Below are positions 37,742 to 46,431 of a stretch of DNA of 64,000 nucleotides, one piece after another. The translations under genes were made by a program, and so were the position numbers. How positions within the stretch are numbered: the stretch's first letter is position 1; each line of letters starts with the position of its first letter. The stretch lies in NCBI RefSeq assembly GCF_000280925.3, contig NZ_CP012109.1, positions 7,708,501 through 7,772,500 on the forward strand, in the 5' to 3' direction. The notes beneath the pieces were generated by a model. It was not told the DNA's origin. It saw only the letters and a program-made list of their open reading frames with translations, and did no database searches. The DNA comes from Myxococcus hansupus (lineage in GTDB: Bacteria; Myxococcota; Myxococcia; Myxococcales; Myxococcaceae).

Positions 37742-37927
37742 GGCAGGGGCGTGCATAGCAGTGGGGTGCGCCCCCGTCGACACCCGAGCGGGGGGAAGAT
37801 TCCACTGCCAGAATCCCCTGTTTGCAGCGCCCGTGCCCACGGCCGCCCGCCGCGGCGCGGCGCCCGCTCGCAGGGCGAGCGCGGCATGAGGGCCGCACCT
37901 TCGCGGCCCCACGCCCGCGAACCGTCG

Positions 37928-39055
37928 TCAGCCGAACAGCTCCTTCACCTTGGCGAAGAAGCTCTTCGACTGCGGGTGCGACTCCTCGCCGGAGGCCTCC
38001 GCGAACTTCTCCAGCAAGTCGCGCTGCTTCGAGGACAGCTCGGTGGGCGTCTCCACCACGACGCGCACGTGCTGGTCTCCCCGCTGCTGGCTGTGCAGGT
38101 GGGGGATGCCCTTGCCCTTGAGCCGGAACACCTTGCCGGACTGGGTGCCGTTGGGGACGGTCATCTTCACCTTCCCGTCCAGCGTGGGGACGTCGATTTT
38201 CGCGCCCAGCGCCGCCTGCGTGAAGGAGATGGGCACCTCGCAGAAGACCTCGTACTCCTCGCGCTGGAAGAGCGGGTGCTCCTTCACGATGACGGTGACG
38301 TACAAGTCACCGGCGGGGCCGCCCCGGTCTCCGGGCTCACCCATGCCGCCCAGCCGCACGCGCGTGCCGTTGTCCACGCCGCCGGGGATGGCCACCTCGA
38401 TGACCTCCTCGGAGGGCACCTTGCCGGAGCCCTTGCAGCGCGTGCACGGGTCCGGCACCACCGCGCCCGTGCCGCCGCAGTCACCGCAGGGCCGGGACAC
38501 CGCGAAGAAGCCCTGCGTGTAGCGCAGCTCGCCGCTGCCGCCGCAGCCGGAGCACGGCCGGGGACCGGTGTTGCTCTTGCTGCCCGAGCCGGAGCACGTG
38601 TCGCACTTCTTCGGGCGCGGAATCGTCACCTTGGGACGACAGCCGAAGGCCGCTTCCTCGAAGGTGATTTCCAGGTTGTAGCGCAGGTCCGCGCCACGCG
38701 AGCTCGTCCTGCGCCCACCCCGGCCACCGCCGAAGATGTCGCCGAAAATCTCGCCGAAGATGTCGTTGATGTTGACGCCCTGGAACCCGCCCCCGGCGCC
38801 ACCGAAGCCGTCGAAGGGGTTGCCCGCGTGCCCGAAGCGGTCGTACTTCGCCCGCCGCTCGGGGTCGCTCAGCACCTCATAGGCTTCCGAGGCCTCCTTG
38901 AACTTCTCCTCGGCCTCCGAGTTCCCCGGATTGCGGTCCGGGTGGTACTGCAGCGCCACCTTGCGGAACGCGCTCTTGAGCTCCTGCGCGGAAACAGACT
39001 TCTGGACGCCCAGGACCTCGTAGTAGTCGCGCTTCTGACCCGCCGCCGCTGGCAT
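37928..39055 (-). CDS. dnaJ: Chaperone DnaJ
   Basis: 375 residues, class A J-protein. The J-domain holds HPD in YHPDRNPG (about 38-40); a Gly/Phe-rich region follows ([15 protein letters not shown]). Four CxxCxGxG zinc-binding motifs lie at about 145-210 ([32 protein letters not shown]), then the C-terminal substrate domains. It is the co-chaperone of DnaK. grpE and dnaK are not adjacent. A plausible sigma-70-type promoter precedes it. Confidence 0.97.
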   Translation of the reverse strand: MPAAAGQKRDYYEVLGVQKSVSAQELKSAFRKVALQYHPDRNPGNSEAEEKFKEASEAYEVLSDPERRAKYDRFGHAGNPFDGFGGAGGGFQGVNINDIFGEIFGDIFGGGRGGRRTSSRGADLRYNLEITFEEAAFGCRPKVTIPRPKKCDTCSGSGSKSNTGPRPCSGCGGSGELRYTQGFFAVSRPCGDCGGTGAVVPDPCTRCKGSGKVPSEEVIEVAIPGGVDNGTRVRLGGMGEPGDRGGPAGDLYVTVIVKEHPLFQREEYEVFCEVPISFTQAALGAKIDVPTLDGKVKMTVPNGTQSGKVFRLKGKGIPHLHSQQRGDQHVRVVVETPTELSSKQRDLLEKFAEASGEESHPQSKSFFAKVKELFG

Positions 39056-39111
39056 TGATTACAACCCCTGGAATTTGCTGTGCTTTTCTACGCTGCGTCA
39101 AAACTCGAGTC

Positions 39112-39139
39112 ACTATAACGCAGCGAAACGCACCGGCAA
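39112..39139 (-). promoter_or_regulatory. Sigma-70-like promoter for dnaJ
   Basis: On the minus strand TTGCCG (-35), 16 bases, TATAGT (-10) gives a fair match to housekeeping consensus. Transcription would start near 39105 with a leader of about 50 bases. There is no CIRCE element visible in the region. Confidence 0.45.
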
Positions 39140-39223
39140 TCCAGCGGGAACACACGGAGCCCCCGACCCACCCGGTGCCAAGAGGGCAACCGGGCGGGGG
39201 CGCGGTGTGGCGAAGTCGGACCG

Positions 39224-39664
39224 TCAGACGGTCCAGACGCGGTTGGCCGTCAGCTCCATCCGGGCCAGCCTGCGTTTGAGCGCCGGATCCACGGCGCCGG
39301 TAGAGGCCCATTTGGGCACCACGAAGTGGAGCTCCGCGTTGTACAGCTTCGCGGCGCTGGCCAGCAGGCTCCAGCGGTTCTCCGCCGTGGGGTCTTCCAC
39401 CATGTGCGGGGTGACGATTTCCAGGATGATGGGCGTGCGAGCCGAATCAGACTGTCGACAGGTGAAGTCGGGGCGGTGGTCCTCGATGGTGCCCGACAGG
39501 ATGGGAGGAGGCATGAACCCGGGAAGGCGCGCCTTGATGTCCGTATAACCGATGGTGCGGAAGTACTCGGCCATCAGCCACAGGAGCCGTCGGCGCTCCT
39601 CGTCCTCCACCACCGGCTCACAGCCCGGATTGAGCAGGGCCTCTTTTTCGTTATTGGTTTCCAT
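39224..39664 (-). CDS. PD-(D/E)xK nuclease-like hypothetical protein
   Basis: 146 residues, start chosen because AGGGGAG lies seven bases upstream. A first helix (EERRRLLWLMAEYFRTIGYT) is followed by HRPDFTCRQSDSARTPIILE, a Pro-Asp (65-66) and a Glu82 in LEIVT that mimic the PD-(D/E)xK hairpin; the usual Lys is replaced by Val84. It is followed by a helix (RWSLLASAAKLYNA) and a strand (ELHFVVPK). This order matches the fold of small restriction-like nucleases, but catalysis is doubtful without the Lys. It lies upstream of dnaJ on the same strand. I do not recognise a named family. Confidence 0.55.
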   Translation of the reverse strand: METNNEKEALLNPGCEPVVEDEERRRLLWLMAEYFRTIGYTDIKARLPGFMPPPILSGTIEDHRPDFTCRQSDSARTPIILEIVTPHMVEDPTAENRWSLLASAAKLYNAELHFVVPKWASTGAVDPALKRRLARMELTANRVWTV

Positions 39665-39822
39665 GGCTCCCCTGAACCTGTCCGCAGGGTTGAAGGTGGG
39701 CAATGGAACTGGCCTGTGCGCTGCAGGCGCCCGGTGGCAGGGCAGCCGACAAGGCATCAGACTCCAGCACCCGGTAGCCTTGGACGTTCTGGCGACTCAG
39801 TGACAGAGTCCGCCGCCGAACA

Positions 39823-41586
39823 GTGGCTCCCCGTCCTTCACCTCACGTCTACCGTCGGCTCCTCGGCTACCTCCGCCCGTACCGGCTGCTGCTCGCCGCG
39901 GGTGTGAGCGCGTCCGTGGCCGCGGCCATCGCCACGTCCGCCTATGCCTGGGTGGTGGGCCCCCTGCTGCGCGCGGTGCTCACCCACGAGCCCGTCACCG
40001 TCGCCGGGGTGTCGCTGCCGGGAGATGCCCTGCTCAAGCGGCTGCCCCTGCTCGTGGTCGCGGTGGCGGCGGTGAAGGCCACGGCCCAGTTTCTCCAGGG
40101 CGGGCTGATGCAGCGGCTGGGGCAGCGGGTGATGGCGGACCTGCGCGGCTTCCTCTATGGGCGGCTGCTCGGCCAACCGCCCGCGTTCTTCGAGAAGCGC
40201 CACTCTGGTGAGCTGGTGTCGCGCTTCACCGCCGAGGTGCCGCTGGTGGAGTTCTCCATCACGCAGGCGCTCACCTCGTACGTGAAGGACGGGCTGCAAA
40301 TCATCGCGCTGCTCGTCACCTGCTTCCTCATCGACCGGACGCTGTTCCTCTTCACCTTCATCGTCGTGCCGGTGACGGTGCTGCCCATCAACCGCTTCGC
40401 GCGTTCGCTGAAGAAGGTGGCCGCGCGCTCGCAGCAGCGGCTGGGCTCGCTGACGGCCATCACCGCCGAGCAGCTCCAGAACCTGCCGGTGGTGCAGGCC
40501 TACAACGGCCAGCCGCGCGCGCTGGACGCCTTCGAGGTGGAGGCGGACAAGTACCTGAACGAGATGCGCCGCTCCCTCTTCCTGCGCGGCGCGGTGAGCC
40601 CCACCGTGGAGCTGATGGGCATCGCGGGCGTGGCCATGGCGGTGGCGTGGGGCGCGCGCGCGGTGGCGGCGGACCCCGCGCTGGCGGGGCGGCTGCTCTC
40701 CTTCATGGCGGCCGCGCTCCTCCTGTACCAGCCGGTGAAGTCGCTCAGCGGCACGCTGTCGCAGGTGCTGACGGGGCTCGCCGCGGCCGAGCGCCTCTTC
40801 GCCATGGCGGACGAGCCGTCCCCGACGGACGTGGGCGAGACGGCCGGGCCGCTGGCGCGCGAGCTGAAGCTGGAGGGCGTGCGGGCCACCTACTCGGACG
40901 GGCGCGAGGCGCTGCGGGGCGTGGACCTGGTGGTGCCCGCGGGCGCGCGCGTGGCGCTGGTGGGCCCTTCCGGCGCGGGCAAGACGACGCTCTTCTCCGT
41001 GCTGCTGGGCTTCCTCCCCGCCTCCGGGGGACAGGTGCTGTGGGACGGCGCGCCGCTGTCCACGCTGAAGCCGTCCAGCGTCCGCGGCCAGGTCGCGTGG
41101 GTGCCCCAGGAGCCGGTGCTCTTCTCCGGCACCGTGCGGCACAACCTGCGGCTGGGCATGCCCGAGGCCACGGACGACGCGCTGTGGGAGGCGCTGCGGC
41201 TGGCGCACGCGGACGACTTCGTGCGCGCGCTGCCCGGCGGGCTGGATGAGCCGGTGGGTGAACGCGGCGGCCGGCTGTCGGGCGGACAACGGCAGCGGCT
41301 GGTGCTGGCGCGCGCCTTCCTGTGCAAGCCGTCCGTGCTGCTGCTGGACGAGCCCACCAGCGCGCTCGACGCGGCCAGCGAGGCGGCGGTGGGCGAAGGC
41401 CTGGTGGCGCTGATGCAGGGGCGCACGGTGCTGGTCATCGCGCACCGGCTGTCCACCGTCCGCGACGCGGACCTGATTGCCGTCGTGGAAGGCGGCCGCG
41501 TGGTGGAGGCCGGCACCCACGCGCAGCTCCTGGCCCTGCGGGGCCGCTATACCCAGCTTCTGGGCGAAGGCGCCGTCGCGGCTTGA
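39823..41586 (+). CDS. ABC exporter, fused membrane and ATPase domains (MsbA-like)
   Basis: 587 residues. Six membrane helices occupy about 15-300 and the nucleotide-binding domain about 345-580: Walker A GPSGAGKTT, signature RLSGGQRQRLVLARAF, Walker B VLLLDEPTSALD and the switch His in VIAHRLSTV. The architecture is that of homodimeric MsbA/BmrA-type exporters, for lipids or drugs. The start is GTG at 39823, with no clear ribosome site and no in-frame ATG nearby upstream. The substrate cannot be told. The next genes are membrane proteins of unknown function. Confidence 0.9.
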   Translation: MAPRPSPHVYRRLLGYLRPYRLLLAAGVSASVAAAIATSAYAWVVGPLLRAVLTHEPVTVAGVSLPGDALLKRLPLLVVAVAAVKATAQFLQGGLMQRLGQRVMADLRGFLYGRLLGQPPAFFEKRHSGELVSRFTAEVPLVEFSITQALTSYVKDGLQIIALLVTCFLIDRTLFLFTFIVVPVTVLPINRFARSLKKVAARSQQRLGSLTAITAEQLQNLPVVQAYNGQPRALDAFEVEADKYLNEMRRSLFLRGAVSPTVELMGIAGVAMAVAWGARAVAADPALAGRLLSFMAAALLLYQPVKSLSGTLSQVLTGLAAAERLFAMADEPSPTDVGETAGPLARELKLEGVRATYSDGREALRGVDLVVPAGARVALVGPSGAGKTTLFSVLLGFLPASGGQVLWDGAPLSTLKPSSVRGQVAWVPQEPVLFSGTVRHNLRLGMPEATDDALWEALRLAHADDFVRALPGGLDEPVGERGGRLSGGQRQRLVLARAFLCKPSVLLLDEPTSALDAASEAAVGEGLVALMQGRTVLVIAHRLSTVRDADLIAVVEGGRVVEAGTHAQLLALRGRYTQLLGEGAVAA

Positions 41587-41692
41587 GCGGGTGGGCACGG
41601 GCGCGGTGTGCGCCCTGGCCGCTGATGGACACCGCGCACGCTTCCGTCCTTGCCCCCACCCGGCCCCTCTGCCACCGTCCCGCTCCGGTTCG

Positions 41693-42070
41693 ATGCGACC
41701 CCGGGAGCCCCTGTCCCTCAACGGCCTGCTGCTCATCCCCGCGCTGGTGCTCGCGGCCGTGGCCTGTGTGGCGATCTCAGCGCGGCAAGGCACCCTGGCC
41801 TTCGCCGCCACCCTGACGCTGCTGCTGCTCCCCGTCGTCTTCCGGTTGTGGACACGCACCTGGTACCGCGGGCTGGTGTTGCGCGGCGTCGGCGTCTTCC
41901 TCATGGGTATGCACGTGCCCCTGCTGCTGGCCGGCGTGCTGGCCTACGGCCGCATCGGCTGCGCCGAGGGCGGATGTCCCAAGCTCTACCTGACAGGTGT
42001 GCTCGTCTCTCCCGTGGCGGGGGCGCTGGCGAGCGTCATCTACTGGCTCGTGGGTCGTCCCCCGGTCTAA
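41693..42070 (+). CDS. Hypothetical membrane protein, 125 aa
   Basis: Four likely membrane helices: LNGLLLIPALVLAAVACVAI, LAFAATLTLLLLPVVFRLW, GVGVFLMGMHVPLLLAGVL and a C-terminal LTGVLVSPVAGALASVIYWL. A short Cys-containing loop (GCAEGGCPK) lies between the last two. I do not recognise the family. It follows the ABC exporter by about 100 bases and may be in its operon. Confidence 0.6.
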   Translation: MRPREPLSLNGLLLIPALVLAAVACVAISARQGTLAFAATLTLLLLPVVFRLWTRTWYRGLVLRGVGVFLMGMHVPLLLAGVLAYGRIGCAEGGCPKLYLTGVLVSPVAGALASVIYWLVGRPPV

Positions 42071-42108
42071 TTTCACAGGCTTCACCGGAGAGACTACTCT
42101 CTCCTGAA

Positions 42109-43029
42109 ATGCTCGTTCCGCTCCGGCTTCGTCTGGCGTCAGGCCTTCCCCTGGCGTTGGCCGTGCCCTTCACAGTGTTCGTGTGGTGCTTCACACTCGG
42201 TCCCCTGCTGGATGGGACGGAGGGCGTGACGCGCGCGTTCCATGCGGCCGGGCCGTTTGGCGCGCTGGTGGTGCTGGTGCTGGCGCTGGAGGTCCCCCTG
42301 CTGGCCATGGCGCTGGTGAGCACGGGCATGGAGCGGCGGGTGCCCCTGTCCGCCATGCTGGGGCTGGCCACGCTGCCCTGGATGCTGGGGCTGATGGGCA
42401 CCGAGGTGTTGGTGGATCGGGCACTGGCCGCCCTGCCCCGCCTGGACGTGGTGGAGGCGGGCGTCGTCCTGGCGGCCAGCACGGGTGAGGCCATGGCGCC
42501 CAGACTCCTCGGGGCATGGACGAGCACCGCGCTGCTGATGGGCGTGGCGCTGGGGCTGGTGCTGGCGCACTTCGGCTCCGCGAGCGTCCGGGAGGACGCG
42601 GGCCACCGCGGCCGGGGACTGCTCCTGGCCAGCGGCGTCTCCGCGTCCCTGGCGTCGGTGGCCATGGTGGGCGCGCTCGAGGCCCGCCACCTGCTGGGCT
42701 TCCTCACGGGGCTGGCGCGCATGCCGGAGTCCGAGCGCGCGGAGCTGATCGCCGCCGGACTGGCGGCGACGGCGAACCTGCGCGCGCTGCGGTGGACCTT
42801 CACGGGCGTGCTGGCGGTGCTGGGCCTCACGCTGATGGCGCGGCGGGCGGGCGAGGACTCCCACACGCCCCTGGGCTGGTCCGCCCGGCTCGTCCCCGCC
42901 ACCGCGGTGGCGGTGCTGCTGGTGCTGGACGCGCACCCGGTGAGCTCGGCCACCGAGAACGCACCCGTGGCCATCCCCGCCGGACACGGCGAGGTCCCCG
43001 CACCCGGAATGACCGCGTCACCGTCGTGA
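42109..43029 (+). CDS. Hypothetical multi-helix membrane protein, 306 aa
   Basis: About seven hydrophobic segments are visible (for example LALAVPFTVFVWCFTLGPLL, GALVVLVLALEVPLLAMAL, LLLASGVSASLASVAMVGAL). The C-terminal end after about 280 is polar and Pro/Ala-rich. It follows the 125-residue membrane protein by 38 bases and converges on the next gene with 16 bases between. No domain or motif is recognised. The ribosome site is weak. Confidence 0.6.
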   Translation: MLVPLRLRLASGLPLALAVPFTVFVWCFTLGPLLDGTEGVTRAFHAAGPFGALVVLVLALEVPLLAMALVSTGMERRVPLSAMLGLATLPWMLGLMGTEVLVDRALAALPRLDVVEAGVVLAASTGEAMAPRLLGAWTSTALLMGVALGLVLAHFGSASVREDAGHRGRGLLLASGVSASLASVAMVGALEARHLLGFLTGLARMPESERAELIAAGLAATANLRALRWTFTGVLAVLGLTLMARRAGEDSHTPLGWSARLVPATAVAVLLVLDAHPVSSATENAPVAIPAGHGEVPAPGMTASPS

Positions 43030-43045
43030 CCCGGCGCGCCCTGGC

Positions 43046-43687
43046 TCAGCCCGCCAGGATGAACGCCAGCATGCCCAGGCCCACCAGCAAGCCCAGCGCG
43101 AGCACCCACACCATGGTCATGCCCTCGCCGGGCCTCACCACCGGCGGCTCGACGTTCTCCACCACCACCGTCCCCGGCTGCTGGGTGGGTGGCACGTCGA
43201 AGAGGGCCTGAGCCGTCACCGGCGGCGCCTCCACCGCGGGCAACGTGGGCTCCGACGGACGCTGCGAACCACCCTTCATCTCCAGTCCTTCTCGCGCCAA
43301 CGCCAGCACGCGCTGCATGTGGAGCAGGTAACGGTCCTGCCCCGTGTAGGTGCCCATGGCGAGCGCCGCGCGCAGCAAACGCTGCGGCACGAGCTCCGGG
43401 TCCGTCTGGACCACCGCGGCGGCGGCGGCCCTGGCGCCCGCGGCGCGCTCCAGATGGCCGGTGCGGACGCCCTCGCCGCTGGCCCACACGTAGTGGTCCT
43501 CCAGCAGCGTCAGCTCCTGCCGGCGCACCCGGCCATCCAGGTCCACCAACGACATCAGCTCCGCGCCGTCCGGGCACAGATGCCAGACGGTGCGCAGCCC
43601 ATTTTCGCCCGGCGGGCCCTCCACCGCGTGGACGCGGTAGAGCGCCTGCACCGCGGACTTCAGCGTCTCCACGGAGGTTTCTGCCAT
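43046..43687 (-). CDS. Hypothetical tail-anchored protein
   Basis: 213 residues. The N-terminal part (about 1-125) is soluble: ETLKSAVQALYRVHAVEGPP, LRTVWHLCPDGAELMSLVDL, then repeated Ala helices. A Pro-rich linker (about 145-180) leads to a single C-terminal membrane segment (GMTMVWVLALGLLVGLGMLA), with only a few residues after it, so it should be a tail anchor. I do not recognise it. It has no adjacent partner on this strand. Confidence 0.6.
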   Translation of the reverse strand: MAETSVETLKSAVQALYRVHAVEGPPGENGLRTVWHLCPDGAELMSLVDLDGRVRRQELTLLEDHYVWASGEGVRTGHLERAAGARAAAAAVVQTDPELVPQRLLRAALAMGTYTGQDRYLLHMQRVLALAREGLEMKGGSQRPSEPTLPAVEAPPVTAQALFDVPPTQQPGTVVVENVEPPVVRPGEGMTMVWVLALGLLVGLGMLAFILAG

Positions 43688-43859
43688 GTGTGAACGGAGA
43701 CTAGGGGCGGAGGGCCCGAAACGGAAGACGGCCCACCGCTTGTCCGCCTGGCTTCCCCGCTCCCCGAACGCATTGCGCCTTCCTACCTTGAACGAAAGGC
43801 GCTCGCCGCGTGTGGCACCGGACATCTCGCGCGGTGTGGCCGCCTGGAGGAGCAGGCCC

Positions 43860-44084
43860 ATGCCCATCACCCTTCCCGACGAGCCCATCGAAACCCCGTT
43901 CGAGGTCCCCGAGAATCGCCGCGAGGTGACGGAGGAGCCCACCGACGCCTTCATGAAGTCGCAGGTGAGCTGGGACGGTTGGGCCGCGCACGGCGGCGGC
44001 CACGTGCCGGACGACTACGCGTGGACCTCCAACCCCAAGGAGCGGCAAGACGCACTCATGGGCGAATGGCCTGAAGAGACGTGA
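43860..44084 (+). CDS. Small hypothetical protein, 74 aa
   Basis: An acidic, soluble 74-residue protein rich in Glu, Pro and Trp (MPITLPDEPIETPFEVPENR; VSWDGWAAHGGGHVPDDYAW). The TGGAGGAG ribosome site seven bases before the ATG supports it. It has no membrane segment or known motif. It lies upstream of the 253-residue gene with 45 bases between. Confidence 0.6.
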   Translation: MPITLPDEPIETPFEVPENRREVTEEPTDAFMKSQVSWDGWAAHGGGHVPDDYAWTSNPKERQDALMGEWPEET

Positions 44085-44129
44085 AGCTTCGTGCGCCTGC
44101 CTGCCCGCTGTGCTTAGCGTGCCGACCCC

Positions 44130-44891
44130 ATGAGCCGCTCCCGCGATAAAGGTGATGAGTTCCAACGCCAGTTCGAAGGCGCCCCCACGCTCGACGGCCT
44201 GCTGGACCTGGCGGGCAGTTCGCTGAACAGCGCCCAGGTGCTCGAACGCATGCGGGAGGCCCTCGGCCAGGGCGTGCCGGTGAGCGACGTCATCCCCTCG
44301 CTGTTCGACGAGGAGCCGCGCTTCCCCTCGCCCGACATCGCCCGGCGGCTGTACCAGAACCTGCTGGGCCTCTGGGATTTGGTGGAGGAAGGCAAACAGG
44401 TGCGGATGGAGGACGGCGCGCGCCCGCCCCGCCCGAAGAAGGTGAAGGCCACCGCGCCCGCGCCCTTCCACCCCGGGGTTCCCACGAGCGAATTCGTGGA
44501 AGGCGCCTGGCGTTACCTGGAGGACGACGAGAAGACGCGCACGCGCTTCACCCACGCCTTCGAGAACCGACAGGACGCGCTGCTGGGCGCGCTTGACGCG
44601 GCGGCGCTCACGGACGAAGGATACGGGGTCGCCCGCCACCTGCTCCTCGAGCTGTACGCCATGCTGGAGCTGGGCTGGCCGCCGGGACTCACGTCCGTCA
44701 ACCCGGCGGTGCTGGAGGCGGACACCGATGCTCCACCAGTGCCCCAACCGCTGAAGGACTACGCGGACGAGGCGCTCTTCGAGGCGGAGCAGGACGAGGA
44801 ACAGCCCCTGTCCTCGCAGGAGCTGGAGGTGGTGCGGCGCCTCGTCCATCGCGGACTCGCGGCGCTCTGGGGCGCCCGCAAGGAGAGATGA
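44130..44891 (+). CDS. Hypothetical protein, 253 aa
   Basis: A soluble, mostly helical acidic protein: LDGLLDLAGSSLNSAQVLER, a basic Pro/Lys linker near 95-110 (RPPRPKKVKATAPAP), then FTHAFENRQDALLGALDAAA and a Glu-rich C-terminus. I do not recognise the family. No ribosome site is visible before the ATG. The following gene starts three bases after its stop, so they form an operon. Confidence 0.6.
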   Translation: MSRSRDKGDEFQRQFEGAPTLDGLLDLAGSSLNSAQVLERMREALGQGVPVSDVIPSLFDEEPRFPSPDIARRLYQNLLGLWDLVEEGKQVRMEDGARPPRPKKVKATAPAPFHPGVPTSEFVEGAWRYLEDDEKTRTRFTHAFENRQDALLGALDAAALTDEGYGVARHLLLELYAMLELGWPPGLTSVNPAVLEADTDAPPVPQPLKDYADEALFEAEQDEEQPLSSQELEVVRRLVHRGLAALWGARKER

Positions 44892-44894
44892 AGG

Positions 44895-45455
44895 ATGGCC
44901 AAGGACAGGGACGACAACGGCGGCGGCTTCTCCGGGAAGCGCTCCAAGAGCTGGCGTGAAATCGACGCGGGCCGCGCCAAGGGCAGCAAGTACACCTCCC
45001 GCCAGGATGACCCGGCGCAGCAGAAGCTGGAGCGCAGCGCGAGCTACCAGAAGTACAAGGCCGCTGCGGACGCGCTCTTCACCGGCGGCGAGCTGCCGGA
45101 GGGGCTGGCCAAGACGTTCGACCCCGAAGGCAAGCGCAAGGCCCAGAAGCAGGCCATGCAGAAAGTCACGGAGTCCGAGACGCGCGCCGACTGGGTGAAG
45201 GCCGTGGTGGACTACCTGGAGAAGTATCCGGAGATGCCCGAGGACGCGTACTTCCTCGACAGCCTGCTGGACCACCCGCGCGAGCGCATCGTCGACAAGG
45301 CGCTGGCGAAGCTGGAGGTGCTCGGCGAGGAAGGCAAGCTGAAGACCAAGGTGCCGCAGAGCCTGGACCAGCGCCTGAAGTCCGTCGAGCTGACCAGCAT
45401 GGACCCGGACATGCAGGGCCGCGCCAAGGCGCTGCGCGAGAAGCTGCGCGCCTGA
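44895..45455 (+). CDS. Hypothetical Lys-rich protein, 186 aa
   Basis: A highly charged, basic protein: RSKSWREIDAGRAKGSKYTS, repeated short helices and Lys-rich segments (KRKAQKQAMQKVTESETRAD). The C-terminal half has VDYLEKYPEMPEDAYFLDSL and helical repeats similar to HEAT-like or TPR-like structure but not assigned. An AAGGATG-type context supports the ATG. It is the second gene of an operon with the 253-residue protein. Confidence 0.6.
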   Translation: MAKDRDDNGGGFSGKRSKSWREIDAGRAKGSKYTSRQDDPAQQKLERSASYQKYKAAADALFTGGELPEGLAKTFDPEGKRKAQKQAMQKVTESETRADWVKAVVDYLEKYPEMPEDAYFLDSLLDHPRERIVDKALAKLEVLGEEGKLKTKVPQSLDQRLKSVELTSMDPDMQGRAKALREKLRA

Positions 45456-45465
45456 GTCCGCCGGT

Positions 45466-46431
45466 TCAGCGCACCACGGCGGGGCCGGGCCCGGGAGCGG
45501 GAGGCACCACGGTCCGCCCGCCGCGGTACACGAGCACCACCGCGCGCTGGTTGCCTTCGCCCGGCTCGTGCACCACGCGCAGCTCCTCGCCGGGGCGCAC
45601 GTAGAAGGACGTCTCGCCGTCTTCCAGGGTCCAGCCCGCGCGCTTCAGCGCGTCCGCGTAGAAGGCGTCCACCTGCGCGCCGGACAGGGGCACGTGGAAG
45701 GCGAGCGTCCGTGAGCCCTCGCCATTCACGCGCAGGACCTGACTGGCGTGGGCGGGCATGGGCGCGAAGTCACCCGCCGCCGCCGGGTCTCTGCGCAGCG
45801 CGTGGTTGGCCTCGCCGAGGTACAGCAGCGTGGTGCGGTCCGGCTGCGGCTGGAAGATGACGGTGTACGTGATGCCTCGGTGGCCATCGATGGCGGTGAG
45901 CATCACCGCGCCGCTGGCGAGCTGGGGCTGCTCCTTTCCCGGAGGCACGTGCAGGCCCGCCGCGAGGAACGCGTCCGCGAAGCGCTGGACCAGCGCGTCG
46001 AGCCGCTCCTTGGCGTGGACCGCGCGCAGCGCGACGGGGATGCCGCCAGCCTCGACGATTTCGCTCGAGTCGACGGACTCCAGGACCTGCACGCGGGGCC
46101 ACGCGAAGCGCGGCCGCTCCAACGGTGTTGCGTCGGGTGCACTGCTCGCCGCCGGGTGCTGAGGCGCCGCGCCGGGCGAAGCGCTCGCCACCGGGCCCCG
46201 TACCGCTGTTGGCGCAGCACCGGTCGAGGCGCTCGCTGCCGAGCCCCGAGCCGCCGCACCGGGCGAGGCGCTCGCCGCCGTGCCCCGTGCCACGCCAGAT
46301 GCCCGCGCCGCTGACTCACGCGCCGCGACGGGCGCCGCGCCCACCGGCTTGCGCCCCACCACATCCTGAGCCGCCACGGGCGCCGCACCGGCCAGCCACG
46401 CCGCGCCCAGCAGCCCCCAGCTCCACCTCAA
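45466..46431 (-). CDS. Secreted protein with Ala-rich repeats, Tad-like operon
   Basis: 321 residues with a signal peptide (WGLLGAAWLAGAAPVAAQ). Residues about 47-91 hold three imperfect repeats of the form xARGxAASASxGAA (VARGTAASASPGAA, AARGSAASASTGAA, AVRGPVASASPGAA), probably a disordered linker. The remaining 200 residues form a mixed alpha/beta domain (VMLTAIDGHRGITYTVIFQP, HALRRDPAAAGDFAPMPAHA). The start is TTG, overlapping the upstream stop as TTGA; no ATG fits. It is the last gene of the tad-like operon. No family is recognised. Confidence 0.6.
   Translation of the reverse strand: MRWSWGLLGAAWLAGAAPVAAQDVVGRKPVGAAPVAARESAARASGVARGTAASASPGAAARGSAASASTGAAPTAVRGPVASASPGAAPQHPAASSAPDATPLERPRFAWPRVQVLESVDSSEIVEAGGIPVALRAVHAKERLDALVQRFADAFLAAGLHVPPGKEQPQLASGAVMLTAIDGHRGITYTVIFQPQPDRTTLLYLGEANHALRRDPAAAGDFAPMPAHASQVLRVNGEGSRTLAFHVPLSGAQVDAFYADALKRAGWTLEDGETSFYVRPGEELRVVHEPGEGNQRAVVLVYRGGRTVVPPAPGPGPAVVR

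Noticed and set aside
39823-41586. Siderophore or drug specificity of the ABC exporter
   Set aside because: No neighbouring biosynthetic gene and the membrane part gives no substrate clue, so only a generic exporter is claimed.
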